This document shows positions 36,053 to 48,216 of a stretch of 64,000 nt of DNA, one piece after another. Source of the DNA: Nemania diffusa. Taxonomy: Eukaryota; Ascomycota; Sordariomycetes; Xylariales; Xylariaceae. Position 1 is the stretch's first letter, and each line of letters opens with the position of its first letter. The stretch lies in the NCBI GenBank assembly GCA_038501195.1, contig JBBPUQ010000002.1, positions 3,844,001 to 3,908,000 of the forward strand. The letters are read 5' to 3'. The translations under genes were made by a program, and so were the position numbers. The notes below the pieces were generated by a model. The model saw nothing but the letters and a program-made list of their open reading frames with translations. It did no database searches and was not told where the DNA came from.

Positions 36053-37150
36053 TCACCTCTTCTTTTTCTTCTTTCCCCCTTGAGCTTTTGACCCCTTCGG
36101 CTTCTTCATGTGGTCGAACGTGCTCTTCTCCGCTGATGGCATCCCGTAACGATTTGCATTCTCAACATCGAATTCAGATTTCTTGGTACGAAAGAGCAGC
36201 ATAGCGACCCTAGCATCTTCAATACTAGAATGCTTTCCGTTCTGAAAATCATCGAAACCAAGAAGCTCTCTCGCGAGGACCCGCAATGCCGGTTTTGGTC
36301 CATGTCCGTATTTGCGAAAGCTTGAATGGCGTGCAGTATCGCGAACCTGTGGTGTCGGATGGCTAAGCTCGAGTACAGCTAGATCATGCCGCACATCATG
36401 GCCGACAAGTATCCGATTCTTAAGTAGATCAGCAACAGCGGCTTGCACTTCCTCAAAAGGCCGCGCAGCCGGGGCACGTAGCGTAGCGGCAGTGATGCCG
36501 GTGATTGCTGTTCTGTAATCTGTCACAGGCTCGCGGGGTATAACTAAGGAGTCGTACACCTGTTTACCGTGAAAGTCGACACAGCTTACGCGCGCTAGCA
36601 TGTGGTCATGCCCTGCGGGCCCTATACCTACCATTTCGCAATCTATTGCGATATATTTACCGACTTCGATGCCAGGGGCTAAACCTTCGTTAACTCTGCG
36701 CTGATCTTGCGCAATGTCAGTACCGGATACCGCGACAGCAGTGAAAGGCCGACTCCGTCTAGGCCCTAGATTGTAGGCTTCAGCTAAATCCTCAGCTGTT
36801 ATATCATTATCCTGGGCCCAGAGAGCGAGGGATGGCGTCACAGTCGCAGGCGTGCCTTTGATTATGGCTGAAGACTGAGTAACGCCCATCGCATTTGATT
36901 TCGTAGAATGTCTGGCCTGGCCGGACACTACCTTAGGAGGATATTGTCTCCGAGGTGCTTGTGAAGAAATAGAGCTTAAAGCAGGCTTCTTCCTCACTGA
37001 GTCCTTTGCCGCGGGGTCAGTGGCCTTCCGCTTCTTGCTTGGCCGGACTGGCGACGCCTGCTCCTTTGATGTCGAAGCTGGAGTACTAGAAGATTCGGCC
37101 CTGATCTTGGCTTGCAGTTTCTTCCAATTTGACGAGAGCTCTTGCGCCAT
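36053..37150 (-). CDS. REX4: RNA exonuclease 4 (DEDDh family)
   Basis: An intronless frame of 365 aa. The N-terminal 130 residues are basic and disordered, with a likely nuclear signal (RPSKKRKATDP). The exonuclease domain shows YIAIDCEMVGIG (Exo I, Asp-Cys-Glu), NRILVGHDVRHDLAVLEL (Exo II) and HSSIEDARVAMLLF (Exo III with the DEDDh His). Rex4 acts in the nucleus/nucleolus in pre-rRNA processing. The C-terminus is a lysine run (GGKKKKKR). Length agrees with fungal Rex4 proteins. It is transcribed divergently from MCM6, with 569 bp between the two start codons. Confidence 0.95.
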   Translation of the reverse strand: MAQELSSNWKKLQAKIRAESSSTPASTSKEQASPVRPSKKRKATDPAAKDSVRKKPALSSISSQAPRRQYPPKVVSGQARHSTKSNAMGVTQSSAIIKGTPATVTPSLALWAQDNDITAEDLAEAYNLGPRRSRPFTAVAVSGTDIAQDQRRVNEGLAPGIEVGKYIAIDCEMVGIGPAGHDHMLARVSCVDFHGKQVYDSLVIPREPVTDYRTAITGITAATLRAPAARPFEEVQAAVADLLKNRILVGHDVRHDLAVLELSHPTPQVRDTARHSSFRKYGHGPKPALRVLARELLGFDDFQNGKHSSIEDARVAMLLFRTKKSEFDVENANRYGMPSAEKSTFDHMKKPKGSKAQGGKKKKKR

Positions 37151-37476
37151 CTTCTTCGCGGGGTGCTACCACGTCTATGCCTTCATTAGGTACCGTGATA
37201 TGGTGTTTCTGCTCACATGCAACTCATTTGGCAACTTATTCAACGTAGGATAGAGTGAACTGAGGCACAGTAAATAAGAGAAGACAAAACCTGAGTGCTA
37301 GTATTCTGCAGTGAAATATCTTAGAGATTGTGTTTACCATAGGAAATGAATTCGAAAATTAAATGGTAGACCTGATTACTGAATAATTAGTCCCTGCTCA
37401 GAATTTCTTACGCTTATTATGAGGATATGCATTTATTAGGTATTGACCTGACTAGACTGAAATCTGCAACCACTTA

Positions 37477-37518
37477 ACGCGCCCGAACCTGGAATCAAAC
37501 GCGAAAAAGCGCGACGCG
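37477..37518. promoter_or_regulatory. three ACGCG boxes (MCB/MBF-like) upstream of MCM6
   Basis: ACGCG cores occur at 37477-37481, 37499-37503 (in ACGCGAAAA) and 37514-37518, about 200-240 bp before the MCM6 start. ACGCG is the core of the MluI cell-cycle box bound by MBF in yeasts, which drives G1/S expression of replication genes including MCMs. The site cluster is seen; its function here is inferred. It also lies about 330-370 bp upstream of REX4. Confidence 0.6.
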
Positions 37519-37719
37519 ACCTGCTTTAGCCCCTCCACTTCTTTTCCTGTGCACTTTCTATCGGCTATCCACTGCAACGCCTGCCGCCTTTTGAGTATAG
37601 CGATCTCTGCCTGCGTATTCTATGATTGTCTAACTATCTTTTGTGTCGTCTACCTATCCTTACTCGCAACTTGAGCCTTCTTGAGTACAAAATACATTTG
37701 AGACCATAATTCCACAACA

Positions 37720-40700
37720 ATGGCGACGCCAAGCGATGCTGGCTTCCCTATGTCAGATGCTCTCTCGGGACCTGCGACGACCCCTCGAGCGAGGCAATAT
37801 CAAAGAGGCTCCTCGGCCCGGCCGCGAGCCCCTCCGTCTGAGAGTCTGGCTGCCCCTAGCGACGACGAGGGCGAGGGTTTCGCAGACGACCAGATACCGG
37901 GTCATGTAAGAAGACGTAATGACCCTTCTACCATTCCTCGAGTTGAGGATAGGATTGGCATTACTGTCCAAGAACACTTTGAAAACTTCATTGAGGAGTA
38001 TGTCCAGGGTGCTCGGAAGAAGCTCGCGGGAAGCGCAACTAAGCTAAGAATGTAATGGCAGATATATCGAAGACCCGGTTGCGTCAGGGCAGACTCCCGG
38101 CTCGAGCAGAACCACAGACAGGTTCTATATTGCACAGATCCACAACATGCGTGTATACCAACTTTCCACCTTCTACGTCAACTACGATCATGTGGCCTCC
38201 TACCAGAACGGTGGCCTCGCCAACGCTATCAACACGCAATATTACCGATTCCTCCCCTTTCTCACACACGCTCTCCACAACATGATAGCCAAACACGAGC
38301 CGCAGTACTTCCGCGAGCATCGACAGGCGACTACATCGAGCAACCAAACAACATCAGGTGCGAGCAATGCTGGGTCTGCTAGTCAGTCTGAATCGCAGGG
38401 CAGCAAGACAGCCAACCAGCAGACTGACAAGCTCTTCGCCATCGCCTTCTACAACCTGCCTCTTGTATCAAGAATCCGGAGTCTGCGGGCCAAGAACATC
38501 GGCCAACTCCTTTCTATCTCTGGTACAGTGACGCGAACTTCCGAAGTTCGGCCCGAGCTGTCACTGGCGACCTTCGATTGTGAGGCTTGCCGTGCCCCAG
38601 TACACAACGTTGAGCAGACCTTTAGATACACCGAGCCCACGCAATGCCCTAATGCCGAGTGCGGCAACCGCCTGGCATGGCAGCTTGACATTCGGCAAAG
38701 TACCTTTGTCGACTGGCAGAAGGTACGCATCCAGGAGAACAGCTCGGAAATACCTACTGGTAGTATGCCTCGAACTATGGACGTCATCCTCCGAGGTGAG
38801 ATAGTTGACCGTGCTAAGGCGGGAGAACGGTGCATATTCACGGGTGCGCTGATTGTCGTCCCTGATGTGAGCCAGCTTGGTCTCCCTGGTGTTCGTCCTA
38901 CAGCTGTACGAGACGACCGCAACGCCCCTCGTAACAACGATGTCGGCGGCAGCGGGGTCTCGGGCCTCAAATCTTTGGGTGTGCGTGATCTTACGTACCG
39001 TCTCGCTTTCCTTGCCAACATGGTGACCCCGGATACTACCACCCCTGGACAATCAGCAAGTAGACAAGTGAATGAGATTATCAACTCCATGACACAGTCT
39101 TCGGCCGAGACAGCTGACTCCGTAGAGGAGGCGCAAACTGCTGTGCTGAGCTCAATGACTCCTAGCGAAATTGAGGAGCTTCGTGAAATGGTCCACAGCG
39201 ACCATATCTACTCGCGGCTTGTTAAATCAATCGCACCAACGGTTTATGGCCATGAGATTGTTAAGAAGGGTATTCTGCTACAACTCATGTCTGGTGTCCA
39301 TAAGACTACTGCAGAAGGCATGGCTCTACGAGGCGATATCAACATCTGCATCGTAGGAGATCCATCGACATCAAAATCCCAGTTCCTCAAATATGTCTGC
39401 TCTTTCGCTCCGCGAGCAGTGTACACATCAGGTAAAGCCTCTTCGGCTGCCGGTCTTACAGCTGCTGTCATCAAGGATGAAGAAACGGGCGAATTCACCA
39501 TTGAAGCTGGAGCTTTGATGCTGGCAGACAATGGCATTTGCGCTATTGATGAGTTTGACAAGATGGACATCGCCGACCAGGTTGCCATTCACGAAGCCAT
39601 GGAACAGCAGACAATCTCTATTGCTAAGGCTGGTATTCAGGCTACTCTCAACGCGCGGACGTCAATCCTTGCTGCTGCCAATCCCGTAAGCGGACGCTAC
39701 AACCGCAAGATGACCCTGCGAGCAAATATTAACATGTCGGCACCCATCATGTCGCGTTTTGATTTATTCTTCGTCGTCCTAGACGAATGTAACGAATCTG
39801 TCGACCGCCATCTAGCCGAGCACATTGTGGGCATCCACGCGCTACGCGACAGTGCTATCGAACCTGAATTTAGCACAGAGTGCCTACAGAGGTACATCCG
39901 CTTCGCACGGACTTTCCGGCCGGAGTTCACAGACGAGGCCAAGGAGCGCCTGGTTACCAAGTACAAAGAGCTCCGCGCTGACGATGCCCAAGGCGGGATC
40001 GGCAAAAACAGCTATCGAATCACCGTCCGCCAGCTGGAGAGTCTGATTCGCTTGTCTGAGGCGATTGCCAAAACCAACTGTGTTGAAGAGATTGTGCCCG
40101 AGTTTGTGGACGAGGCGTTTAATCTGCTACGCCAGAGCATAATATCTGTCGAACACGACGACGTGGAGATGGACGACGAGTATGACGAACCTGAAGACGC
40201 AGCTGCTCTCATCGCAGCCGCGGACGAGGCGTCGGGCGCTGTTGCTTCGCAGAGCCAGGATGCCGAGGGCGACGAGGCCATGGCCGACGGAGATGGCGCC
40301 GCGGATGCTAGTGAGTCTGGCGCCGCCGCACGCAAGAAGACGGCTATCACGTACGAGAAGTATATCGCGATGGTGAACCTCATTGTCTCGCGCGTGAACG
40401 ACGACGAAGCCACTGGGGCCGGCGAGGGCGTCGACGGCGAGGCCCTCGTCCAGTGGTACCTTGAGCAGAAAGAGGACGAGCTCGACGACGAAGAAGACTA
40501 CCATCGCGAGATGGGCATTGCCAAGATGGTGCTCAAGAAGATGGTCAAGGTACGTTCCTTTTGCATGTCAAGATTTTCCTTTTCTTCCTCGCGAATTTTA
40601 ATACTGGTGACTATGGGGGGTTCCTCAGGGGTATCTTCGAACTAAACATGGTATTGTACGCACGAATTTCTAACGTGCCTTAATAACAGGACAACATCCT

Positions 40701-40821
40701 CATGGCAGTACGGGGCGACGGCTTAGCCGAAGACGGCGCTGAAGACTCCCAGACCGCAGCAGAGCCCTCGCAGAAGGTTGTCTACGTGCTTCATCCCAAC
40801 TGTGCCATTGAAGAATTCTAG
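37720..40821 (+). CDS. MCM6: DNA replication licensing helicase subunit Mcm6
   Basis: Join(37720..37997, 38062..40549, 40690..40821) gives 965 aa. Exon 1 is an acidic, disordered N-terminus. Intron 1 joins ENFIEE to YIEDPVASG, leading into RFYIAQIHNMRVYQLSTFY. The N-terminal zinc-binding cysteines are in CEACRAP and CPNAECGN. The AAA core has Walker A GDPSTSKSQ, Walker B IDEFDKM, RTSILAAANPVSGRYNRK and arginine finger SRFD; NINMSAPIMSRFDLFF is the Mcm6 version of this segment. An acidic stretch precedes the C-terminal winged-helix region (YEKYIAMVNLIVSRV). Mcm6 is part of the Mcm2-7 ring loaded at origins. Introns are 64 and 140 nt. Confidence 0.95.
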
Positions 40822-41240
40822 GTCTTGGTCTAGTATAAGTGAACTGAGATAAAAAGCCTAGAAAGATTTAGCTACGGTCTCTTGGGTAACTAAGTAGCAA
40901 GGGTGTGATGGCACTTATGCTTGTGACAACGCCAGTGAGGTATCTGGGTATAGCATCACGGTGTCCGGAGTTCTCGGCGTTGGTTTGTCGGATGATTGGC
41001 ACAATAACGATGGAGGGTTTGCATGAGAGATACCTTGGCTGCTCTATTTTCTGCTTAGCGAGGTGACCTCGTAATTTGTACGATCTAGACCCAGAGTGTA
41101 CATCAAAGATAGATAAAAAAGTCCAACAGTAACCGCAGGCGATAATAGGGCGCCTATTGAGAGCGGAGAATTTCTAGAAACAATGATACCTGTTATGATA
41201 CCACATGCCGGCTATCTAGCTATACGACCAAAGTTTCATG
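40822..41240. other. intergenic spacer after MCM6
   Basis: Likely the 3' UTR of MCM6 and downstream sequence. No feature is recognised. Confidence 0.6.
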
Positions 41241-41909
41241 TCACGGCGACGGTAGTTCACGCATGGGAGGTATTAGAGCTATGCTAAAAAGCAGCTTTTG
41301 AAAAAATTTAGTGTGATTCTTGCTATCTTTTTGTTTGTCTGTCCAGAGTGTTGTTATGCATCTGTCTTCCGAACCAGCAAGCTGAGCTAGCAGGCTATCA
41401 ATTGCTAATCGGCTAAACCAGGGTGACACAACAGAGACCGAACCTGATAATGGAAAGTAAGACGCAAAGCTAAAGGTAAAGCGTAACTTTAGGTGTCTAC
41501 TAGAGGAGACCAGCGTCCCCTCAGACACCCAATGTATTTCGTTTCGTTGGTACTGGTCGGGCAACTCATTGTTATACCATGCGCATCCGTCGGCGGAAAG
41601 GAGGAGAGAAATGGGTTTAGCCTGGCAGGTATAAGTATGCTCTGCCACCGTAGAAAGCCTCACATGCATTCGCAGTATTCCACATGGTAGAAAGAATGCC
41701 CCTGCCAGAACCTGATACATGCCCAGGTCATTCCCGAACATACCGTTAGATACAAAACCGTGTGTTCGGTTGTAACCCTTGTGGGCTATTAGTCCCTTTT
41801 CCCTTCTCCTGACCCTGTCAACTCCAATAAGGTGCCCAATATATCCGTCCCCAACGCTCGAGACATGACGACAATGAGGGCAGAGATTTATTTCGTACGT
41901 AGGTGACAT
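41241..41909 (-). CDS. hypothetical protein, 222 aa, unrecognised
   Basis: An uninterrupted ATG-started frame of 222 codons between MCM6 and the large disordered gene. It is longer than the chance frames elsewhere in the window's non-coding DNA. The N-terminal part has CPHC, several Gly-rich turns and a short hydrophobic segment (QVLAGAFFLPCGILRM). The rest has no domain I know. A second hydrophobic stretch (RFTFSFASYFPLSGSVSVV) lies near residue 150. There is no clear intron. It may be an orphan gene or a chance frame. Confidence 0.3.
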   Translation of the reverse strand: MSPTYEINLCPHCRHVSSVGDGYIGHLIGVDRVRRREKGLIAHKGYNRTHGFVSNGMFGNDLGMYQVLAGAFFLPCGILRMHVRLSTVAEHTYTCQAKPISLLLSADGCAWYNNELPDQYQRNEIHWVSEGTLVSSSRHLKLRFTFSFASYFPLSGSVSVVSPWFSRLAIDSLLAQLAGSEDRCITTLWTDKQKDSKNHTKFFQKLLFSIALIPPMRELPSP

Positions 41910-42236
41910 TTCAAATCAGATTTCCTCGTCGTCATCATCGCCAAACAGAATGGGAAAAGTGGCGGGGAGTAATGACAACAAGGTTTTGTACTGGGAAGTG
42001 TGGTCTGAACATGTGCGGTGCACTATACCAGGAACAGGAGAATTGATTACTTGTACATACTGCTAATCCGATCATTTTGCAGATACCCGTCGACAGGAAG
42101 CCGAGGAGGTGTATCCGCAGAGCCGGGGTAGATAGGAAGGTTGTATACGTTGTGTAAAAGGATTTGTAGTGCAGTGAAATGGTTTTGTAGCCAGTAGACT
42201 AGGACTTCTAGTAAGTTTGTTGACTTCAGATATGCA

Positions 42237-45200
42237 TTAAGACTGCGCTGCAGACGATGAGGGCGCCTGTCTAGTCCAGGTCTCCCCACGGGATCGAAAG
42301 CTGCGTGCCCCACGGCTGGATACGGTTCGACTCGAAGACGTAGTCGTGCTATGATCGCCTGTATGTTCTGATGTGTCTCGGCCGCCCCGGCGACCAGCTC
42401 TGGGAGGATGTCGAGGGCCTCCAGTACGGGGTCCCGCACGCCGAGGATTACTTCCAGATCTGTGATTGAGCGCAGGGGCAATAACGGTTTTGGCATCCGG
42501 CATGCCGGGAGTATTTACACGGATGACGCTCTTGCCATGAGCATAGTCGAACCCAAACTTAAAGGGTTCACAGCCAGCAGGGTCGACGCGTATCTCGGTG
42601 GGAGCAGGCAACCAGTCAGGCTTTACAGCTTGCCATGCCGCATCTGGAGCTTCTGTTGGGAGACGCACAGCGGGAAGGGATCCCATTTCCTGCTCTCCAA
42701 AGCATTCCTCGGCCATCTCTTTACTTGTGAAAACGCTATCTTCCGTCGAGTCAGTGCCGGAGGGAGATAGAATAGGGATGTCCGTCGATCCATGCGATCG
42801 AGAGGGCTCAAGTGGTACTATCATTGAGGAGCCCACAGGCATAAACTTGGCTGGGGAAGTAGACTTCTTCCCCATAAGATTATTAATCTTGCTCTGCCAG
42901 TTCTCCTGCGACGCTATCTCGTGCGGCTTCTGGGGAATACTGTTAAATGTGCGACCTCGGCTTACCGGACGTCCAGCTATACTGGTGTCAGGTATTTTAG
43001 GTAGGACATTGGATGCAGCTGCAGCGGCGAATGATGCAGGTGCTTGTTTAGAAAAGGGAGGGGCGATAGGACCCGGAGCAGTTGGTAGTGCCGATGGAGG
43101 GAGCCTGACCCTTGGCCTCAATGGGGGGAGTGCAACATGAGGCTTAGTGGCGTCACCGTCATATACTGGGTGGCCATCTGCTGTCGGTGGGGGTGGTGTG
43201 GGAGACTTTGACCGGGGAGGTGGCTGTGCAGAAGATTCATGGTGCTGGACATCTTTTGATGCCGGAAAAAAGCGTGAACCAGTGCGAGTTTGTGCCGAAG
43301 GGCCCGTAGGTGGCGCGCCAGTAGGAGGGTGAGCTATGGACTGCCTTCCACCTTCGAGGTGCGAACTGGTTTTCTCGTTTTCTTGTAATTCAGTTGATGA
43401 TGCTCCATGCGACTGAACATATGTTCCAACCGAGCTCCGTTTGCCTTCACCGTTTAGATCCACCGAACGCCATGTGTCCGTAAAACTAGGACCTGAGGCC
43501 TTCTCGCCGACAGCCTCCCTTTGCTTGATCCTATCCAATCGCCTTTGCTCATCATCGGCCCTGATATCGAAAGTCTTCCAGGCATTTGCAGGGTTAGCTT
43601 GGGCACGCGGAGGTCCAATAGGAGCGAGACGGCTCGCCTGAGCCTCTGGCTGTGGAGCCTGTGAAGCAGAACGGGGTGGTGCAATTGGCGCGGGACGGTG
43701 CATCATGGGAGCACCAGCAGGTGCATGCGGTTCAGATAGGGGCCCGATATCAGCATTAAATGTTCCATTTCCCAGTGAACGGTCATTTCCAGGTGCTCCC
43801 CACACATTCCGCGAGGCATTCTGATGACTAGTCCATGTTTGGAAACGATCTGGATGCTGAGATGTCTCAGACCACGGTGCTGTAGGCTGGCCATGTGGAC
43901 CAGCTACTGACTGAGATGAGGGGATCCTAGGCTTGTCATAGTTCATCGGCGGGTTTGCAGATCCATTCGCCACACGAAGTTCGGGTTCGGCGAACTTATT
44001 TGGTGTCGTGTCAGCTGCAGCGCTCTTCTCGACTTTAGTCTCGGGATTAGGTGCTACGGTCGGTACAGGATCAGATGATACCTTCTTCTCCGATGTAGCC
44101 TTGGACCGTACGGCGAGCGCAGCTGGAATATCTGTCCTTTGTACAACGCTGAGTGTATCTTTCTTTGCGCTCTTCCTCTCAGGAGCTGGACCAAGAGCTT
44201 TCAGCTTTTCAGCGATGCGTGCTTGCTTTGCTTCCTCCTCACGAGCCTCTTGCTCCATCCGCCGTCTAACCGCTTCCTCCCGTCTCTTTCTCATATATTC
44301 CTTTTGTGCCTTCTCCCAATCTGGATCGGCCTGTGGCAGTTCCTGGTTATACGTATTCTGATACGGCACAGCGTGAGCTTGGTGGGGAGATACAAGTGAC
44401 TGATATGGCGCAGGTAGGTGTGCGCGTTCGTTCGGCTGGTTATTGACAGATGAGAAGGTCTGTGGCGACACAGGGCTTTCAGCGCTGCCAAAAACTGACG
44501 CAGTACGTGGTTGCGGCGCCTGGCCTTGGTTCAGGCCAAGTTCGGGGGGTGGCAGCATATCGTGGGCTTTGGCCCCAATGCGCTGTGCCAGATGACCACT
44601 TCCTCCACTCACATTAGAAGATCCACGGCGGCGACCATATGGCCCTTCCTGCACACTATTTCGGCTGGTTTGGAACGCGGCCGAGGGTTCTGCGGGACCC
44701 TGTTGCTCGTTATGGACTTGACGCTGCAATAGAGCCGGCTGGCGAGCGTGTATATCATGTCGAGAACCTCTACGGTCAGCCACGGGTTCGTAGCGACCAG
44801 ATTGAGAATTGTAGAGCTCTCGACTAGAGTTCATTGTCCCATCACGGTAATTTCTACTGAAATCGTCTGTTGCAATTTCCTTGGTGTGTGCTGGCGGTGG
44901 CGTAGCGCTTTTAGAGGTGGACGGGTCGCGCAACGGGTATCGGGCGGGTGGCGCTTGACTCGGCACTTCCGCCACCACCGGAGACACTTTCTCAACTGGC
45001 GGTAGAGAAGCCCACGGAGACTTGACGGGGCCTGGTGGCGCTGGCGGCTTTGCAACCAAGGTAGGCTTCTCTGCAGCTCCTTTGAACACAAGACCTTTGC
45101 CTGAAGCTAGGACGCTATGTTTGATAGATGGTGATGCAGAAGCGCTGGAAACAGGAGCTGGTGACTTCGATTTAGGGATGAGAATGGGCTCTTTCTTGAC

Positions 45201-46251
45201 TCTTTCGATAATTGCAGGCTGGATGACAGGACTTGGTACAGGCTCTTCTGTTGGCGGCAATGTAATTTTAGTGCCGTCAGTCCATGTTATGGTGTCGGGC
45301 GCCCATTCATCGTCGTCGTCGATATCTGCCCAGTTCGACTGACCCTTCAGGTCCTCAGGCCCGAGACGGTCCGCCAGGTGAATCCCATCATGCTTCAGTT
45401 CCTCGTCAGAGCGTTTCTTAGCTTCTGGCTGCGTAGGCGCTAGGGGAAAACGTTAATATTCAAAGACATATTACATAATTTAAGCTCAGTATAGATGAGG
45501 GGATTATAGTTTAGGCGTACCTCGATTGCGGTTCCAGACCAAATTTGGATCCGGCGCACCAGATGACTTTCCGTTGACACCTAACGTCTTGGAAGCACCA
45601 CCTAAGTTACTACCGGACTTTGCAACCAACTTCAGACGGGAGGCCGAGGATGAACCGGCAGGTTGAGGCGTAGTCGAGGCAGCTCCGGCAGCAGACTCGG
45701 GGCGTGTTGTCGAGTTAGTAGCACTCTTGGATGCAAGAAATGTGCGGTTGACGGAAACAGACTTGAAGCTTTGGGGCTTCTTCACAGTCGACGAGGACCG
45801 CGCATGGCCTTTGTCCCCCGATAATTTGGCAGAGTCGGCTTTAAATGCTTCAGTATCCGAGCCGCCACTAATGCTAGCCTCTGCAGAGTTGATAACTTCG
45901 TCAACAATATCGGTGATCTGCTTGTTCTCGATCTCGTCGGCGGACCCGTTCGCTGCAATGTTCAATCGATCGGCATTTTGAAAATCGGACTCCCTTGTAC
46001 TCGTCAGGTTCTAAGCAAGTCGCAAATGTTAGCGATGGGACATCCCGAGATGTATGCTTAGTGTCTCGGGTACTATTCTATGATACTTCGGAAGAGGGGG
46101 AGTCCCGGCAAGCAGCGCATGGGCAGCGTACTGGGGCCATGGACCGGCGTAGTGCCTTATGAAAAGCACAGAGTTGATGGGTACTCACAAGCGATGGCTC
46201 GTTCACAGATACATCAACAGGCCCGCCAACAGTGGCTTCAGTAGCCATCAT
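42237..46251 (-). CDS. 1251-aa disordered RGG-tailed fungal protein
   Basis: Complement(join(42237..45439, 45521..46010, 46189..46251)). Exon 1 (MMATEATVGG to NEPSL) ends at a GTGAGT donor. Exon 2 begins after CTTAG and ends WNRNR, with a phase-1 join to APTQPEAKKRSDEELKHDGI. Exon 3 contains the most folded-looking part, SNWADIDDDDEWAPDTITW, then Pro/Ser/Gln-rich disordered sequence, a charged helix (KAQKEYMRKRREEAVRRRME, followed by EEEAKQARIAEKL), and near the C-terminus KPDWLPAPTEIRVDP and HGKSVIRVNTPGMPDAK. It ends in Arg/Gly-rich SSRGARSFRSRGETW. The RGG-like tail suggests RNA or ribonucleoprotein association. I do not recognise a named family. It has no membrane segment. The second of the two starting ATGs (46248) is equally possible. 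Confidence 0.75.
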
Positions 46252-47308
46252 CCGGTTGTAGGCAAGCGTGATGCGCCGATATTTTCTGGGGTGTAGGAGG
46301 ACAACAAGCCGTGTGTGTGTCTGTCTGTTCTGTCTGTTTGCGTGCAAGAAGGAGACGAGAGACGGGATACGAGACGAGAAACGAAGAATGGGTGTCGTGC
46401 GTCGAGCGTCGTGTGTCGTGTGTCGTGCGCGCGCGGTAGCCAGGTAGTTCGGAGGTTACCAGCGGAGTCGAGAGGAGAGGAGCAGAGATAGATGTGTTGT
46501 CCGTCCCAGGTGCCGATGCAGATGCAGATGCAGATGCAGAGGATGCGTACGCTCTACCGTCTCTCTGTATGCGTAAGTGTTAAGATTTACTTAGCGTCGG
46601 GTGCCGGGGCGACTTGGGCAAGATGGGCCTCGCTCGCAGATAATGCGCCACGCGAATCGCAAAACGGAAAACAGACTCGCTACTCAATGCAGCAGGTGTT
46701 ATTGTCTACAATAGGGAAATAGAATCGTACGGCAAAGGATTATGTATTCCTTTTGGGGTCGTTGCAAAAGCTGCGGCGAGGTCCCAAAGCTCTTGGCTGA
46801 CCGGCAAAAAGTGGAGAAACAACTAGAAACTGAAGAGGCTGAGGGCGGCAGCTGCCAACGGACGGAAATTCAGAGAGCTCAGCCGCAGAGGTCCCGGGAC
46901 AGTTGGCACCACACAACCGGATGCCCTCTGTAGTAGTGAATGAATGGCACTCATCAACGGGTACCTAGGAACATATGCTATGTGCACCCAAAGCACGGTA
47001 CCTACCTAGGTAATCCTGTGGAAGGGGCAAAATGGTTGGCATTCACTACCTACTACGTAAGTACGTCAGAGAGGAGCACAGTATGCATCACTTGGCCGAG
47101 TGTCGGCCAGCAGTTGCCAGAACATATTCAATAGGATGGGATGAACTGGAAGAAAGGGAATTGATTGTGATACGAAAGATGATCTTCTCGCTTTGCTAGT
47201 ACACAGCAGCCTACAATGCCGCGCCATCTATGTTATATACAATGCCATCCATTGTATCGTATACCATATATTCCCACTCCACACACTTGCCATCCGCTGC
47301 TGCGCCGT
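46252..47308. other. intergenic region with microsatellite and palindromic motifs
   Basis: Contains a GATGCA tetrameric-copy microsatellite (46515-46540), a GTGTGT/GTCTGTCTGT-rich stretch just upstream of the large gene, and AGGTACCTA-type palindromes at 46959-46969 and 46997-47012. No gene is recognised. Confidence 0.6.
46515..46540. repeat. GATGCA microsatellite, four units
   Basis: Four perfect copies of GATGCA plus GA, non-coding, upstream of the 1251-aa gene. Confidence 0.9.
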
Positions 47309-47995
47309 CTAGTGCGCATTGTTCTTGTGGTGGCCTGCCCATCGTCAGCGGCCGATACTAAGACCCGATTCTCCTAAACGTTCTTAACTTACGGAGATGG
47401 AAGTAATATGTCATCGGGTATCCAATAACCAGGATCAGCCCAATGGCGTGGATGATAGCTGCAGTTACTTGACGTCAGTACCACGATATTTCTCCTCCCA
47501 ACCAGAGAAACAACCCGCAAAGATCCAAGGCTCAGGACGTACGCTTAGCAGTTGGGTTCTTGCCGAAGTGCTTGGCCTGGTATCGGCCGAATAGACCAGT
47601 AGGGTTGATCTCGGGAGCAGGGCCTCGCGGGAGCTTCTCGTAGAAGCTGACGACACGCTTCATACGAACAGCATCTGGTGCGGCGCCGATAGCCTGAAAT
47701 TTCGTCAGAACCTCTATCCGCATCTCAAAATTCCGCCATTCCATATTCCTATGATGTCGATAGGTCTCCAAGCCAGATGTTTCTTCCCAAGGTATATACA
47801 GTCGTAAATTTGAATTCAAAATCGAAGCCGTATTGCGTGAACAACCGGAGATGGAGGCGCATGTAAATGAATACGTACACTAGGCGAGGCAACCTGAGAA
47901 TAAACAGTTTAGCACCAGCAGCATAACGGCTGGTTAATCCTACAAACCTTGGGAGGGATGAGGGTTGAGAGACCCCGACGAGCGATGAAACTCAT
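47309..47995 (-). CDS. ATP17: mitochondrial F1Fo-ATP synthase subunit f
   Basis: Complement(join(47309..47334, 47393..47458, 47543..47693, 47879..47893, 47948..47995)) gives 101 aa, matching Atp17. Exon 1 is the presequence-like MSFIARRGLSTLIPPK; exon 2 is a 15-nt microexon (VASPS). Exon 3 has AIGAAPDAVRMKRVVSFYEKL and PTGLFGRYQAKHFG; exon 4 is the single membrane helix (HAIGLILVIGYPMTYYFHL); exon 5 adds RHHKNNAH. All joins are phase-consistent. Subunit f is an Fo stalk/dimer component in the inner membrane. It is divergently transcribed from NDUFS4, which is also an oxidative phosphorylation gene, with 424 bp between them. Confidence 0.93.
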
Positions 47996-48216
47996 GTTGG
48001 CGGATGCTTAACTCGGCGCGCAGCGGGGATTCGAGGGAGGCGGGAACACAGGATTCAATTGACTAGCGACCGACGCAGACAATTGAAGGTGCGTGATGTG
48101 CGTATTGTTCAGTCAAGTGGGTTGGACTGGGAGTGTTAAGGTCGGTAGCTTGAATTTGATGCGAGAGTACCTGCAGAAAAGACCTCGCCCGTTGCAGGCT
48201 TGTCTAGCCGTCGCAG

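Noticed and set aside
38449..39090. minus-strand frames opposite MCM6
   Set aside because: They have no recognisable content and lie entirely over the conserved MCM6 coding exon.
42047..42496. 149-codon minus-strand frame at the 3' end of the 1251-aa gene
   Set aside because: It overlaps the terminal RGG-type part of that gene in another frame; the SFRSRGETW ending of the main frame looks genuine.
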